A DNA stretch of 64,000 bases from Ahaetulla prasina (lineage: Eukaryota > Chordata > Lepidosauria > Squamata > Colubridae): contig NC_080539.1 in assembly GCF_028640845.1 (NCBI RefSeq), positions 366,067,233 through 366,131,232 of the forward strand. Direction: 5' to 3'. Positions 55,431 to 64,000 of this stretch are shown here, in pieces. Made by a program: the position numbers and the translations under genes. The notes under the pieces are model-generated. The model made no database searches. It had not been told where the DNA came from and was given only the letters and a program-made list of their open reading frames with translations. Each line of letters starts with the position of its first letter. The first letter of the stretch is position 1.

Positions 55431-55718
55431 CAGAGCTGGTATTCAACAGGTTCTGACCAGTTCTGGAGAACCGGTAGCAGAAATTTTGAGTAGTTCGGAG
55501 AACCGGTAAATACCACCTCTGACTGGCCCCGCCCCCATCTATTCTCTGCCTCCCGAGTCCCAGCTGATCGGGAGGAAATGGGGATTTTGCAGTAACCTCC
55601 CCTGGAGTGGGGTAGGAATGGAGATTTTGCAGTATCCTCCCCTGCCACGCCCACTGAGCCACGCCCACCAAGCTACGCCCACAGAACCGGTAGTAGGAAA
55701 ATTTGAATTGCACCACTG
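55431..55718. mobile_element. hAT-type MITE
   Basis: Same family as 1236-1544, with a degraded left end (cagagctggtattca) and right end 'aattgcaccactg'. The target duplication is unclear. Confidence 0.7.
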
Positions 55719-56027
55719 AAGGTTTCTGCTCTGGAATGTTGCTCTTGAAGAGGAAAACACGCCATTTGAACCATGACATGTGTCTAAATCAATAGTCTAA
55801 ATTGTTACAGGGCTATTTTTAAAGATTTGGTTTCGGAAGGATGGAAACCTCAGCTGGGAACAGGTTGGGAGTACGCCGAGGGCAACTGGAGGCCATGGTT
55901 TAAAATTTCTCACCAGGGCCAAAAAAGAGGGAGGCGCTGCTGTTTTAAAAACCTCTCCTTTTACTATTTCGTATCAGCTGGCATTTGTGCTTCCCAGTAA
56001 AAAGCACAGTCTGTTTACCAATATATA

Positions 56028-56406
56028 CAGGGGTGGGCTTCAAAAATTGAACAAGGAGTTCTCTGCCCGGTTGCTGGGTGGGCGTGGCCATGGAGGTGTG
56101 GCCTAGTCAGCCTCATGCACCACGGCGGTGGTGGCGTTTTTGCCCTCCCTGGGCTCTGGAGGCTTTCCTCGAGCCTCTGGGAGGGCAAAAACGGCTTTCC
56201 GAAGCTTCCGGTAGGCCTGTTTTTTGCCGTCCCCAAACCTCCACGCACGCCCCGCACTTACCTGCATCCAAAACAGGCCGCATGGGGACTCCTGGGAGGG
56301 GAGGGGAGGGGTGGGCGGGACCAGCCAGGAGTGGGATTTGGGGGTTCACCGAACTGCACAGAATCGTAGCTAGAGGTTCTCCCGAACCCCCAGCAGCCCA
56401 CCCCTG
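56028..56406. mobile_element. hAT-like element (52379 family)
   Basis: CAGGGGTGGGCTTCAAAA to 'agcagcccacccctg'. The flanking octamers aatatata and cagatata match only partly. Confidence 0.7.
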
Positions 56407-56415
56407 CAGATATAA

Positions 56416-56793
56416 AGGCAGTCCTCAACCTACAACCACCATTGGAACTAGAATTTCCCTGGTTATTACGTGAGTTGTGCCTGATTCTGTGAGCATTTTT
56501 TTGCTATGGTTGTTAAATGAATCACTGCAGTTCTTAAGTGAAGGTTGTTAAACAAATCCAGCTTCCTACACTGACTTTGCTTGTCGGAAGCCAGCTAGTA
56601 CACAAAAGGTGAATTACATGATCCCTGGGATGCTGCAACCACCATAAATAATGCCAATTGCCCTAAATTTGATCACCTGACCTTGGAGATGCTATGATGA
56701 TCGTAAGTGTGAGGACCACTTGTAAGTCACTTTTTTTCAGTGCCTTTGTAACTTCAAACTGTTACTAAACTGTTGTGAATCAAAGGCTACCTG
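56416..56793. mobile_element. Tigger-like MITE
   Basis: Starts 'aggcagtcctcaacctaca' and ends 'atcaaaggctacctg'. It ends 46 bases before exon 3. Confidence 0.65.
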
Positions 56794-56839
56794 CATGTAC
56801 CTGAGTATAGAGCCCTATGGATTTATTTATATCTTTCAG

Positions 56840-56969
56840 TGCCTCCTGAAAAGCCGACCAACATTTCTTGCTGGTCTAAGAATTTGAAAGACCTCACCTG
56901 CAGATGGGTACCTGGGTCAGAAGGCGAGACACACCTGCATACCAATTATTCCCTGAAATATAAGCTGAG
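56840..56969 (+). CDS. CRLF1: CRLF1 exon 3 (start of fibronectin-III domain 1)
   Basis: 130 bases, entering in phase 1 and leaving in phase 2. It reads [20 protein letters not shown] then [20 protein letters not shown]. This includes two conserved cytokine-receptor cysteines (C123, C133), the CRW motif and N-glycosylation sequons N120 (NIS) and N148 (NYS). The donor is gtaggc. The split Arg156 codon completes with the first base of exon 4. Confidence 0.95.
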
Positions 56970-57026
56970 GTAGGCTGATGATACGGGCACCAAAGGGGTG
57001 GTAAGTTGGTGATTTGCCCTTTAAAG

Positions 57027-57161
57027 CAGAGGTCTCCAACCTTGGCAACTTGAAGACTTGTGGACTTCAACTCCCAGAATCCCTCAGCCAGCAAAGCTGG
57101 CTGAGGAATTCTGGGAGTTGGAGTCCACAAGTCTTCAAGTTGCCAAGGTTGGAGACCCCTG
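57027..57161. mobile_element. Palindromic hAT-like MITE
   Basis: 135-bp near-perfect fold-back, CAGAGGTCTCCAACC to GGTTGGAGACCCCTG. The flanks ctttaaag and ctttagaa match at 6 of 8. Confidence 0.75.
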
Positions 57162-57610
57162 CTTTAGAACAAAGAGACACAGAATGAGATGGACTTTTGT
57201 AGTCTTGTTGAATTTCAGACAATTCTTCCTGACCTGGTATCAGTCAAAATAAGATTGTGATTCCTATGCTGGCTTGGGGAATTCTGGGAGTTGAAGTCAA
57301 TGCATCTTAACGTTGCCAAGGTTGAGAACCGGAGATTTAGGGCAAGGGTTCCCAACTCCCGGTCCGTGGATGGGCACCGGGCCTTGGCATGCCAGCAACC
57401 GGGCCGCGCAAACAAAACAGTTCGGTATACTGCTTAAAGTGCTGCCTAGAAACCAGGAGATTGTGAGTTCTAGTTGCAGATTAGCCACAAAAACTAGCTG
57501 GGTGACCTTGTGCCAGTCATTCTCTCTCAGCCCAACGTACCTCACAGGGTGGTTGTTGTGGGTAAAACAGGAGGAGGAAAGGATGTTAGAAATGTTTGTT
57601 TGCTTGAATT

Positions 57611-58137
57611 TGTTGTGTCCCACTCCTCCGCTGACGGCCGGGTCAGGGAAATCCGAATCAGGCGTGCCTCTGCAGCTCTGCCAAAGTCCTAGCAAAATCC
57701 TCAGGGCAGGCAGGAGACCAGAAAGTGACTTCAGCAAGATATGTTTAGACTTTGCCTGACTCAGAGAATGCCAGAAAGCAGATCCTTTATATAGGCCATG
57801 GGGTGTGGCTCCATGACTCAGCACTTATCCCGGCCTGCCCCTCCCTTCCTTCTGTTGACGCCGCTTATCAATTCTCCTGAAGCGAGGGTCACTCCAGTCT
57901 GCAGCTGTTGGTAATTGACCTTCCTCAGGCTCACTTGCTGTGGGGGAGGGGGAGGGGTCTAGTTGCTCTGTTTGCCTGGGCATGGAGCCAGGGCTGGGGG
58001 CTGGAGGCGCTTCTTCTTCCTCAGCCTGTCTGGGCATGGAGCCAGGGCTGGGGCCGGGAGGCATGCTAGGACATTCCTCAGCGTTCAGAAGCAGATAAGA
58101 TGGGCCCGGCTGCGGGGAAAGCGGACGAGGCACAACA
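57611..58137 (-). mobile_element. Solo LTR 3 (U3-ORF family), close to exon 4
   Basis: 527 bp, TGTTG...ACAACA, with a perfect 5-bp duplication gaatt (57606-57610 and 58138-58142). The minus strand has the U3 frame and a TATA box (TATATAAA, 57786-57793). It ends 76 bases before exon 4 and would drive transcription away from that exon, antisense to CRLF1. Confidence 0.85.
57825..58136 (-). pseudogene. U3-encoded acidic peptide with arginine-rich end, LTR 3
   Basis: About 103 codons, open from the LTR edge: PRPLSPQPGPSYLL, two copies of PSPGSMPRQ(A/T)E, acidic SEPEEGQLP, then WSDPRFRRIDKRRQQKEG. It stops about 31 bases before the TATA box. Confidence 0.5.
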
Positions 58138-58213
58138 GAATTACTTATGCAGTAAGAAAGGTGGGATTAAAAAGAAAATCTAATAAATAAAAGAAAGAAC
58201 TCTTGTTTTGCAG

Positions 58214-58383
58214 ATGGTATGGTCGGGACAATATCTGCCAAGAATACCACACCGCCGGCCCATATTCCTGCCACATTCCCAAGGATTTAGCCCTGTTTAC
58301 GCCTTACGAAATTTGGGTAGAAGCATCCAACCGACTTGGAATGGCTGTATCTGATGTGGTGATGTTGGACATTGTCGATGTTG
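58214..58383 (+). CDS. CRLF1: CRLF1 exon 4 (rest of fibronectin-III domain 1)
   Basis: 170 bases, entering in phase 2 and leaving in phase 1. It reads [40 protein letters not shown] and [16 protein letters not shown], with conserved C164 and C175. This matches the CRLF1 segment that ends the first cytokine-receptor module. The donor is gtaaga at 58384. The next expected segment (starting TT-DPPP-like in mammals) was not found in the rest of the window. Confidence 0.95.
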
Positions 58384-58609
58384 GTAAGAAAGTCCTTGCA
58401 GTTGAACCAACAAATCTTGAGAGCAACTCTTCACGTTTGGTTGGCAAAGCTGCTTTAAGCTCACCGTGGTCAACTATGACGCTATCAGGGCTGATTCCGT
58501 GAGGCTAATGTGCCCCTTGACAATTTCAAAAGTTGTGCAAAAGTTTCAGCTTTTGTAGCTTTGAGTGCTACAAGTTGGTTTCCTCTGGCCGGCTCAGCCC
58601 TGGTTACTA

Positions 58610-58875
58610 CAGGTAGTCCTCAACTTACGACCACAATTGAGCCCAACATTTATGTTGTCAAGTGAAAAATTTATTGAGTGAGTTTTGTCCAGTTTTATGA
58701 CTTTTCTTGCCACATTTGTTAAGTGAATCACTGCGATTGTTAAAGTAGTGACATGATTGTTAAGTGAATCCGGTTTCTCCATTGACTTTGCTTGTCAGAA
58801 GGTCGCAAAAGGTGTCACATGACTTCGGAACACTGCAACCGTCATAAATAAGAGTCAGTTATCAAGTATCCAATT
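58610..58875. mobile_element. Tigger-like MITE, left part
   Basis: CAGGTAGTCCTCAACTTACG onward. It breaks at 58876 into a partial hAT element. Confidence 0.6.
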
Positions 58876-59150
58876 GCAGTAACCTCCCCCTGGATTGGGG
58901 TGGGAATGGAGATTTTACAGTACTATGCCCCTGCCATGCCCACCAAGCCATACCCACCAAGCCATGCCGCACCCATAGAACCGGTAATAAAAATTTGAAA
59001 CCCATCACTGGATGTTTTTTTGCTGGAAACTGGAAGTAAACGCTGTTTCCCAGCAAAAAATGCCATAAATTGAGATTATGTGACCACAGGATGCTGTAAA
59101 TAGCCATAAATGCAGATCAGTTGCCCAACATCCAAAATGTGATCACGTGT
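58876..59150. repeat. Partial duplicate of 62438-62715
   Basis: It contains the 3' half of a hAT MITE (to 59010), then 'ggatgtttttttgctggaaa' and 'gattatgtgaccacagg'. Both parts are shared in the same order with 62438-62715 at roughly 90% identity by eye. Confidence 0.7.
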
Positions 59151-59455
59151 CCCAGTTTATGACTTTTCTTGCCAAATCACTGCAATTGTTAAAGTAGTGA
59201 CATGATTGTTAAGTGAATCCGGTTTCTCCATTGATTTTGCTTGTCAGAAGGTCACAAAATGACTTCGGAACATTGCAACCGTCATAAATAAGAGTCAGTT
59301 GTCAAGTACCCGAATGTAAGTCACGTGACCATGGGAATGCTGCAGCGGTCGTAAGTGCAAAAAAACCAGTCGTAAGTCACTATTTTCAGTGCCATTGTAA
59401 CTTTGAACGGTCACTAAATGAACTGTTGTAAGTTGAAGACAACTGTACTTCTGTG
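59151..59455. mobile_element. Tigger-like MITE, right part
   Basis: 'agtttatgacttttcttgc' to 'gtaagttgaagacaactg'. It repeats part of 58610-58875, so it is a second copy. Confidence 0.55.
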
Positions 59456-59534
59456 CCAGAAGTAAAAATAAATAAATAAAGGAGTCCCTGCGAATTTGAC
59501 TCCACTTGTCGTTGTTGACTCTAGGGGCCGGTGC

Positions 59535-59800
59535 TCATCTCTGTTTCAAGGCCATTGAGCTACCGCTGTCCGAAGACATTTGTGTGGTCAGCTTGATGTC
59601 ACGGAACGCTGTTATTTTTCCAACATAGTGGTATTTATTTATCCATTCACATTTGCATACTTTCAAAATGCTAGGTTGGCGGGAGCTGAGGTGAGGATGG
59701 GAACTCAGCCCATTGCGTGGCACTCGGGTCTCGAACCTGAGCTGCTGGCTTTCCAACCGACAAGCCCAATGTCTTAACCACCAAGCTACCATGCCGCCCT
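59535..59800 (-). mobile_element. tRNA-derived SINE (Sauria-like)
   Basis: On the minus strand, a tRNA-like head (tggttaag...ggttcgagacc) is followed by 'aacagcgttccgtgacatc' and 'gagatgagcaccggcccct'. This pattern is familiar from squamate SINEs mobilised by BovB-type LINEs. The family name was not verified. Confidence 0.6.
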
Positions 59801-59839
59801 TCTGTGTCACAATGAGGGTGTAAAATCCTTCTGCTTACT

Positions 59840-60050
59840 GTATTCCCTCCAAAATAAGACCTAACTGGATAATTTTTCAGGATGCTCACAATATAAGCCC
59901 TACCCCCAAAATAAGTCCCAGTTAAGATGATCAGCCAGACGGACACATTTAGTACCGTATTTCCCCGAAAATAAGACCTAACTGGAAAATAATGCATCTT
60001 TTCGAGCAAAAATTAATATAAGATTCAGTGTTATTTTTGGGGAAATATGG
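59840..60050. mobile_element. TA-flanked MITE with CCGTATTTCCCC ends
   Basis: A 96-bp unit at 59955-60050 (CCGTATTTCCCCGAAAATAA and inverted ttatttttggggaaatatgg) is flanked by TA. A diverged partial copy precedes it. Confidence 0.65.
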
Positions 60051-60146
60051 TAGCAATCATTATCTTTCACAGCCCCATTGTTAGTGTCAAGCCACTAATT
60101 CTCACAGGTGGGTAGACTTCCCAAACATGAAGATTCCACTTAAATA

Positions 60147-60705
60147 CAGGTAGTCCGTGACTTATAACCATTCATTTAGTGACTGTTCAAAGTTATAACG
60201 GCACCGAAAGAAGTGACCTATGATCATTTTTCACACTTATGACTGTTACAGCATCCCCATGCTGATGTGATCAAAATTCAGATGCTTGGCAACTGATTCA
60301 TACTTATGACCATTGCTGTGTCCCGGGGTTATCTGTGACCTGTGATTATCATTAAGTGTTAAATTGTACCCTATGACCATCATTTGTGTTGTAAATGTTG
60401 TACTTTGATGAAAATATCTTTTCTTTTATGTACACTGAGAGCATATGCACCAAGAGAAATTCCTTGTGTGTCCAATCACACTTGGCCAATAAATAAATTC
60501 TATTCTATTCTATTATATGATCACCTTCTGCAACCTTCTGACAAGCGAAGTCAACGGACAAGCCAGATTCATTTAACCGTGTTACTAACTGTGGTTTACT
60601 TAACAACTGTGGCAAGAAAGATCGTAAAATGGGACAAAGCTCACTTAACAACTGTCTTGCTTAGCAACAGAAATATGGGGCTCAGTTGTCATAAGTCAAG
60701 TATTG
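60147..60705. mobile_element. Tigger-like MITE split by a LINE 3' end
   Basis: Starts CAGGTAGTCCGTGACTTAT. It is interrupted at about 60380-60515 and resumes at 'tatgatcaccttctgcaacc'. Confidence 0.65.
60380..60515 (+). mobile_element. LINE 3' end with (ATTCT)n tail (Snake1/CR1-L3-like)
   Basis: A 135-bp terminal fragment ends 'cacacttggccaataaataa' and ATTCT units. It is the sense-strand equivalent of the ends at 39615 and 41995. Confidence 0.7.
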
Positions 60706-60728
60706 CTCCATAATCCATCAGTTTGTGG

Positions 60729-60865
60729 CAGTGGTGGGATTCAAATAATTTAACAACCGGTTCTCTGTCCTAATGATTTCTTCCAACAAGCAGTTTGCCA
60801 AACTGCTCAGAAAGTTAACAACCGGTTCTCCCGAAGTGGTGCGAACTGGCTGAATCCTACCACTG
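60729..60865. mobile_element. Short hAT-type MITE
   Basis: CAGTGGTGGGATTCAAA and TGAATCCTACCACTG ends. A perfect 8-bp duplication, gtttgtgg, lies at 60721-60728 and 60866-60873. Confidence 0.85.
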
Positions 60866-61015
60866 GTTTGTGGGGAGACATGTAGATTTGGGGTCTGAGC
60901 GTGCTCTAGAACAGAGGATGACCTGCCTTTCAAACCTGTGGGGTGAAACAGCTTTAAATACTTTGCAGGAAAAGATATCCCTGAAATTAGGAGGGAGATG
61001 GTTGAGCCTTTAGTG

Positions 61016-61790
61016 CAGTGTCTCTTAACCTTCACAACTTTAAGACCAGGAAACTTCAATGCTATTGCAATGCTCTCTACATGGGGCTGCCCTTGAAGTG
61101 CACCCGGAGGCTACAGCTAGTCCAGAATGCAGCTGCGTGGGTAATAGTGGGAGCAACTCGTTGCTCCCATGTAACACCAATCCTGCGCAGTTTGCACTGG
61201 CTTCCTGTGGTCTTTCGGGTGCGCGTCAAGATTCTGGTTACCACCTTTAAAGTGCTCCATGGCTTAGGACCCAGGCACTTACGAGACCGCTACTGTTACC
61301 TTTTGCCTCCCACCGACCCGTACGCTCACACAGAGAGGGCCTTCTCAGGGTGCCGTCCACCAAGCAATGTCGGCTGGCGGCCCCCAGGGGAAGGGCCTTC
61401 TCTGTTGGAGCTCCTATGCTTTGGAATGAACTTCCCCCTGGCTTATGTCAAGTGCCTGATCTTCGGACTTTTCGCCGTGAGCTGAAAACACACCTATTTA
61501 TTCAAGCGGGACTGGATTAAAATTTTATTGGGGTTATTTATATTTTAAGATTTTAAATTGTTTTAAATTTTCGGCCACATTATAATATGTTTTCTTTTAA
61601 TTTCTTTTAATCTGTATATAGTGTATTTTTACTTGGCTGTACACCGCCCTGAGTCCTTCGGGAGAAGGGCGGTATAAAAATCGAAATAAATAAATAAATA
61701 AATTCACAGAATTCCCCAGTCAGCCATTTTGGGCTGGCTGGGGAATTCTGGGCATTGAAGTCCACCGGTCTTAAAGTTGTCAAGGTTAAA
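61016..61790. mobile_element. Palindromic MITE split by an L2-type LINE
   Basis: The left arm (61016-61048, 'cagtgtctcttaaccttcac') and right arm (61705-61790, 'cttaaagttgtcaaggttaa') flank the LINE. Confidence 0.65.
61050..61704 (+). mobile_element. L2-type LINE 3' region
   Basis: The frame 61018-61485 encodes LQLVQNAAAWVIVG, PILRSLHWLPVVFRV and FKVLHGLGPRHLRDR, the L2-like ORF2 C-terminus, then loses frame. The 3' UTR ends 'cgccctgagtccttcgggag', 'aagggcggtataaaaatcg' and (AAAT)n. It is 5'-truncated. Confidence 0.75.
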
Positions 61791-61799
61791 AAAGTGCTA

Positions 61800-62160
61800 G
61801 TGGCAAGAGATAAATTCTAGCCAGTCATTCTCCATAATGACAATCCCTAACATATGTTGTGACCTCACATGGGATATACTGGACTCATTTGGCGAAGTAG
61901 AAAAAGTTCAGATGTACCGAGAAACAGATCTTTGACAACTCAGGAAGGAAGCAGTGAGCAGGAAATAGGTTATATGTGAGTGGAATTGCTCCTAATTTAA
62001 TTAGGATCTTTCTTCTTTTTTTCCTGTGGGGCGTTTTGCTCCCTTCCAGACATACATTTGCTGTGCCTTAACTATTTCCCTTTCAACCTGCCCTCCAGAA
62101 GTTCAAATCTTGCTGGCACGAGCCAGCCACTAATAGGGCTGAGATGGGACAAAGCAGTGA
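61800..62160. other. No recognisable feature
   Basis: Intronic non-coding sequence between repeats. Confidence 0.35.
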
Positions 62161-62820
62161 TGTATACTCCTCAATTTATGACCATAAGTTGTGCTGGTTG
62201 TTAAGTGATCATCACAGAACTGACCTTTATGATCTTTTTGCAGCCGTCATTAAACGAACCCATTGTTTGTAATGGATGTTTTCAGAGGTGGGTTTCAGCA
62301 GGTTCTGACCAGTTCTGCAGAACTGGTAGTGGAAATTTTGAGTAGTTCGGAGAACCAGTAGTAAAAATTTTGACTGGCACCGCCCCCATCTATTCTCTGC
62401 CTCCCAAGTCCCAGCTGATCAGGAGGAAATGGGGATTTTGCAGTAACCTCCTCCTGGATTGGGGTGGGAATGGAGATTTTACAGTATCCTGCCCCTGCCA
62501 TGCCCACCAAGCCACACCCACCAAGCCATGCCACACCCACAGAATCGGTAAAAAAAAAATTTGAAACCCACCACTGGATGTTTTTTGGTGCAAACTGGAA
62601 GTAAATGCTGTTTCCCAGCAAAAAAACACCATAAATTGAGATTATGTGACCACAGGATACTGTAAATGGCCATAAATGCAGATCAGTTGCTGAACATCCA
62701 AAATGTGATCACGTGACTTTGGGGCGGACAGCTGTTGGAACAATGAACTGTAAATACCTTTTGAGGAGTCTGTTGTATCTTTGAACAGTCACTAAGCAGA
62801 CAATTGTTAAGCAAAGCCTA
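62160..62820. mobile_element. Tigger-like sequence hosting a hAT MITE
   Basis: Fragments before 62282 and after 62576 ('gtgatcacgtgactttgg', 'aacagtcactaagcagac') belong to the Tigger-like family or a composite of it. Confidence 0.45.
62283..62575. mobile_element. hAT-type MITE
   Basis: 293 bp, CAGAGGTGGGTTTCAGC to TTGAAACCCACCACTG. A perfect 8-bp duplication, ggatgttt, lies on both sides. Confidence 0.85.
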
Positions 62821-62853
62821 CGTAAATATAGTCTGCATTGTTGAAAGGAGGGG

Positions 62854-63045
62854 GAGTGTTGCGGTGGCCTAGAGGTGGAGCTCTTGCCTCACAATTGGGA
62901 GGCTGTGAGTTTGATCTTAGGTAAAGGCAGATATTTAACGCTGAATTGGCGACAGGAAAGGCATCCGGCCAGTAAACACTCAGCTCCATTCAGTTGCCTA
63001 GATTCCACCCTGCAAGGGATTTGGGGTCATTAATAGATGATAATG
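62854..63045 (+). mobile_element. tRNA-derived SINE with 17-bp target duplication
   Basis: The head 'ggtggcctagaggtggagct' and core 'gacaggaaaggcatccggcc' end in 'taatagatgataatg'. The 17-bp duplication attgttgaaaggagggg lies at 62837-62853 and 63046-63062. The core resembles BovB-associated SINEs. Confidence 0.8.
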
Positions 63046-63062
63046 ATTGTTGAAAGGAGGGG

Positions 63063-63622
63063 ATACCATCCACATTAGCCAAGGAAGACCGTTCTATTTA
63101 TGTACAACTGTCAGGCACAAAGAATCAGGACCATACCTTAAGTTGCAATTCAGAACATTTATTGTTCAAATCTATGCACAAGAATCTAGTCAAGCAAAGT
63201 TCCATATTAAATCATTTGTGGGAACGTAATGATTCTAGGCTGATGTCTCATTTAACTCCACCCCACCCACCTCTGCCTCCTCGTCTCCTACAACATGCAG
63301 TCAAATCCTGAACATGGATTAGAGCTTTGATTTCAGCTCGTCTAAAATTGGGCTGCAACTGGTAGTAACAATGGGGGGTGGGTGGGGAGACAAAGACCTA
63401 AAAGCACCACTGGTGTTAAAGAAGATGCTAAATTCATGGCTCTTTCATCCGTTGCTCTTTCCTTGTGGCAGACGCCGTGGTGATGCAGCTACTCTGCAAG
63501 ATTTGGCCTGAATCCCTGCAGGCCTCCTTCTGGTTGGCTTCTGCAGAAGGATGAGCCTGTAGCAGCTAGAGCTGAGTCACAGAGGCACTTTTTGCGAGAC
63601 CCACAAGTATCAGAGGACAGCG
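63063..63622. other. No recognisable feature
   Basis: Intronic non-coding sequence. Nothing supported. Confidence 0.35.
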
Positions 63623-63882
63623 CAGGGGTGAAATCTACTTCTCTACTGGTTTGGAAGTGCATGTGCCGCGCCTGCCCACGTGTGGACCCTCTGCACATGT
63701 ACAAACCCTCCTGCGCATGCGCAGAGGGTAAAAGCCGGTTACTTCCTGGTTAAAACTAGGAAATGATGACCGGGCGGGTGGGCGGAGCCTCGCGCTGCTG
63801 TCGCTACCGGTTCTCCAAACCACCCGCCGCCATCGCTACCGGTTCGACCAAACTAGGCCGAACCGGTAGCATTTCACCCTTA
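63623..63882. mobile_element. hAT-type MITE, CpG-rich
   Basis: CAGGGGTGAAATCTAC to 'ggtagcatttcaccctta'. The flanking octamers ggacagcg and ggacagtg match at 7 of 8. Confidence 0.7.
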
Positions 63883-64000
63883 GGACAGTGGTTGTCCCCT
63901 TATAGGAGACGTCATTCTGGTTTTCCCTCTTTCCCAGAAGCAGCCATTTCCAGTGAGTCCTGTCAAAATGGCGGGCCTGGACTCCATTTTGCACAGGTGG

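Larger units (their letters stand above)
52346..56839 (+). other. CRLF1: CRLF1 intron 2, almost wholly transposon-derived
   Basis: From donor gtacgt to acceptor atctttcag, the intron is a chain of hAT and Tigger-like elements plus a solo LTR (see the entries below). Only a few hundred bases, mainly 55720-56020, look unique. Confidence 0.85.
57425..58195 (+). mobile_element. tRNA SINE split by a solo LTR
   Basis: The left part (to 57610) has 'ccaggagattgtgagttcta' and 'cctcacagggtggttgttg'. The right part (from 58143) has the tail 'gtaagaaaggtgggatta' and (AAAT)n. Confidence 0.65.
56970..58213 (+). other. CRLF1: CRLF1 intron 3, mostly repeats
   Basis: 1244 bases holding a palindromic MITE (57027-57161), a half-element near 57260-57330, a hAT-like fragment (about 57344-57415), a SINE split by a solo LTR, and the acceptor tcttgttttgcag. 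Confidence 0.85.
58384..64000 (+). other. CRLF1: CRLF1 intron 4 (runs off the window)
   Basis: No further CRLF1 exon was recognised in 5.6 kb. Exons for the second fibronectin-III domain, with WSXWS, and the C-terminus must lie to the right. Confidence 0.7.

Noticed and set aside
57338..57420. Possible additional exon in intron 3
   Set aside because: The sequence is a hAT-like fragment (ggttcccaactcccggtccg) found in other vertebrates' repeats. Exons 3 and 4 join in phase without it.

Overview
The window looks like nuclear DNA of a squamate reptile, most likely an advanced (colubroid) snake. It has vertebrate GT-AG introns and no bacterial-style genes. It is packed with CR1 and L2-type LINEs, an L1, tRNA-derived SINEs with squamate-like tails, many short hAT-type transposons, and (AATAG)n arrays joined to the 3' ends of a LINE family. 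The snake assignment rests on recalled repeat families and was not searched.

Only one host gene is clearly supported: the first four coding exons of CRLF1 (cytokine receptor-like factor 1), on the + strand. Exon 1 (12672-12726) encodes a signal peptide and lies inside a CpG-rich region with GC boxes and a TATA-like element. Exon 2 (52064-52345) encodes the Ig-like domain. Exons 3 (56840-56969) and 4 (58214-58383) encode the first fibronectin-III/cytokine-receptor domain. All junctions keep phase, and the joined 212 codons cover about half of the expected protein. The WSXWS-bearing half must lie beyond position 64000. Intron 1 is about 39.3 kb. A short coding-like frame ending at 11475, just upstream, may be the last exon of an unidentified gene.

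Layout: 1-10.5 kb holds repeats (hAT elements, SINEs, CR1, Tigger-like MITEs). 10.5-11.3 kb is a purine tract with a higher-order repeat. 11.3-13 kb is the CpG-rich promoter and exon 1. 13.5-16.3 kb is a 1.39-kb tandem duplication. 16-52 kb is the rest of intron 1, with an internally deleted L1 (29.6-33.0 kb) and a structurally complete Ty3/gypsy element with nearly identical LTRs (45.0-49.6 kb). 52-64 kb holds exons 2-4, separated by introns made almost wholly of transposons.

The most unusual signal is a set of LTRs (50.8, 54.4, 57.6 and 34.5 kb) from related families. Their U3 regions each carry an open frame for an acidic Ser/Glu-rich peptide, three of the four ending in an arginine-rich tail, and the frame ends shortly before the TATA box. 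Other strong signals are an exact 102-bp templated insertion, at least nine hAT-type insertions with perfect 8-bp target duplications, and a shared 3' tail between an L2-type LINE and a tRNA-derived SINE.
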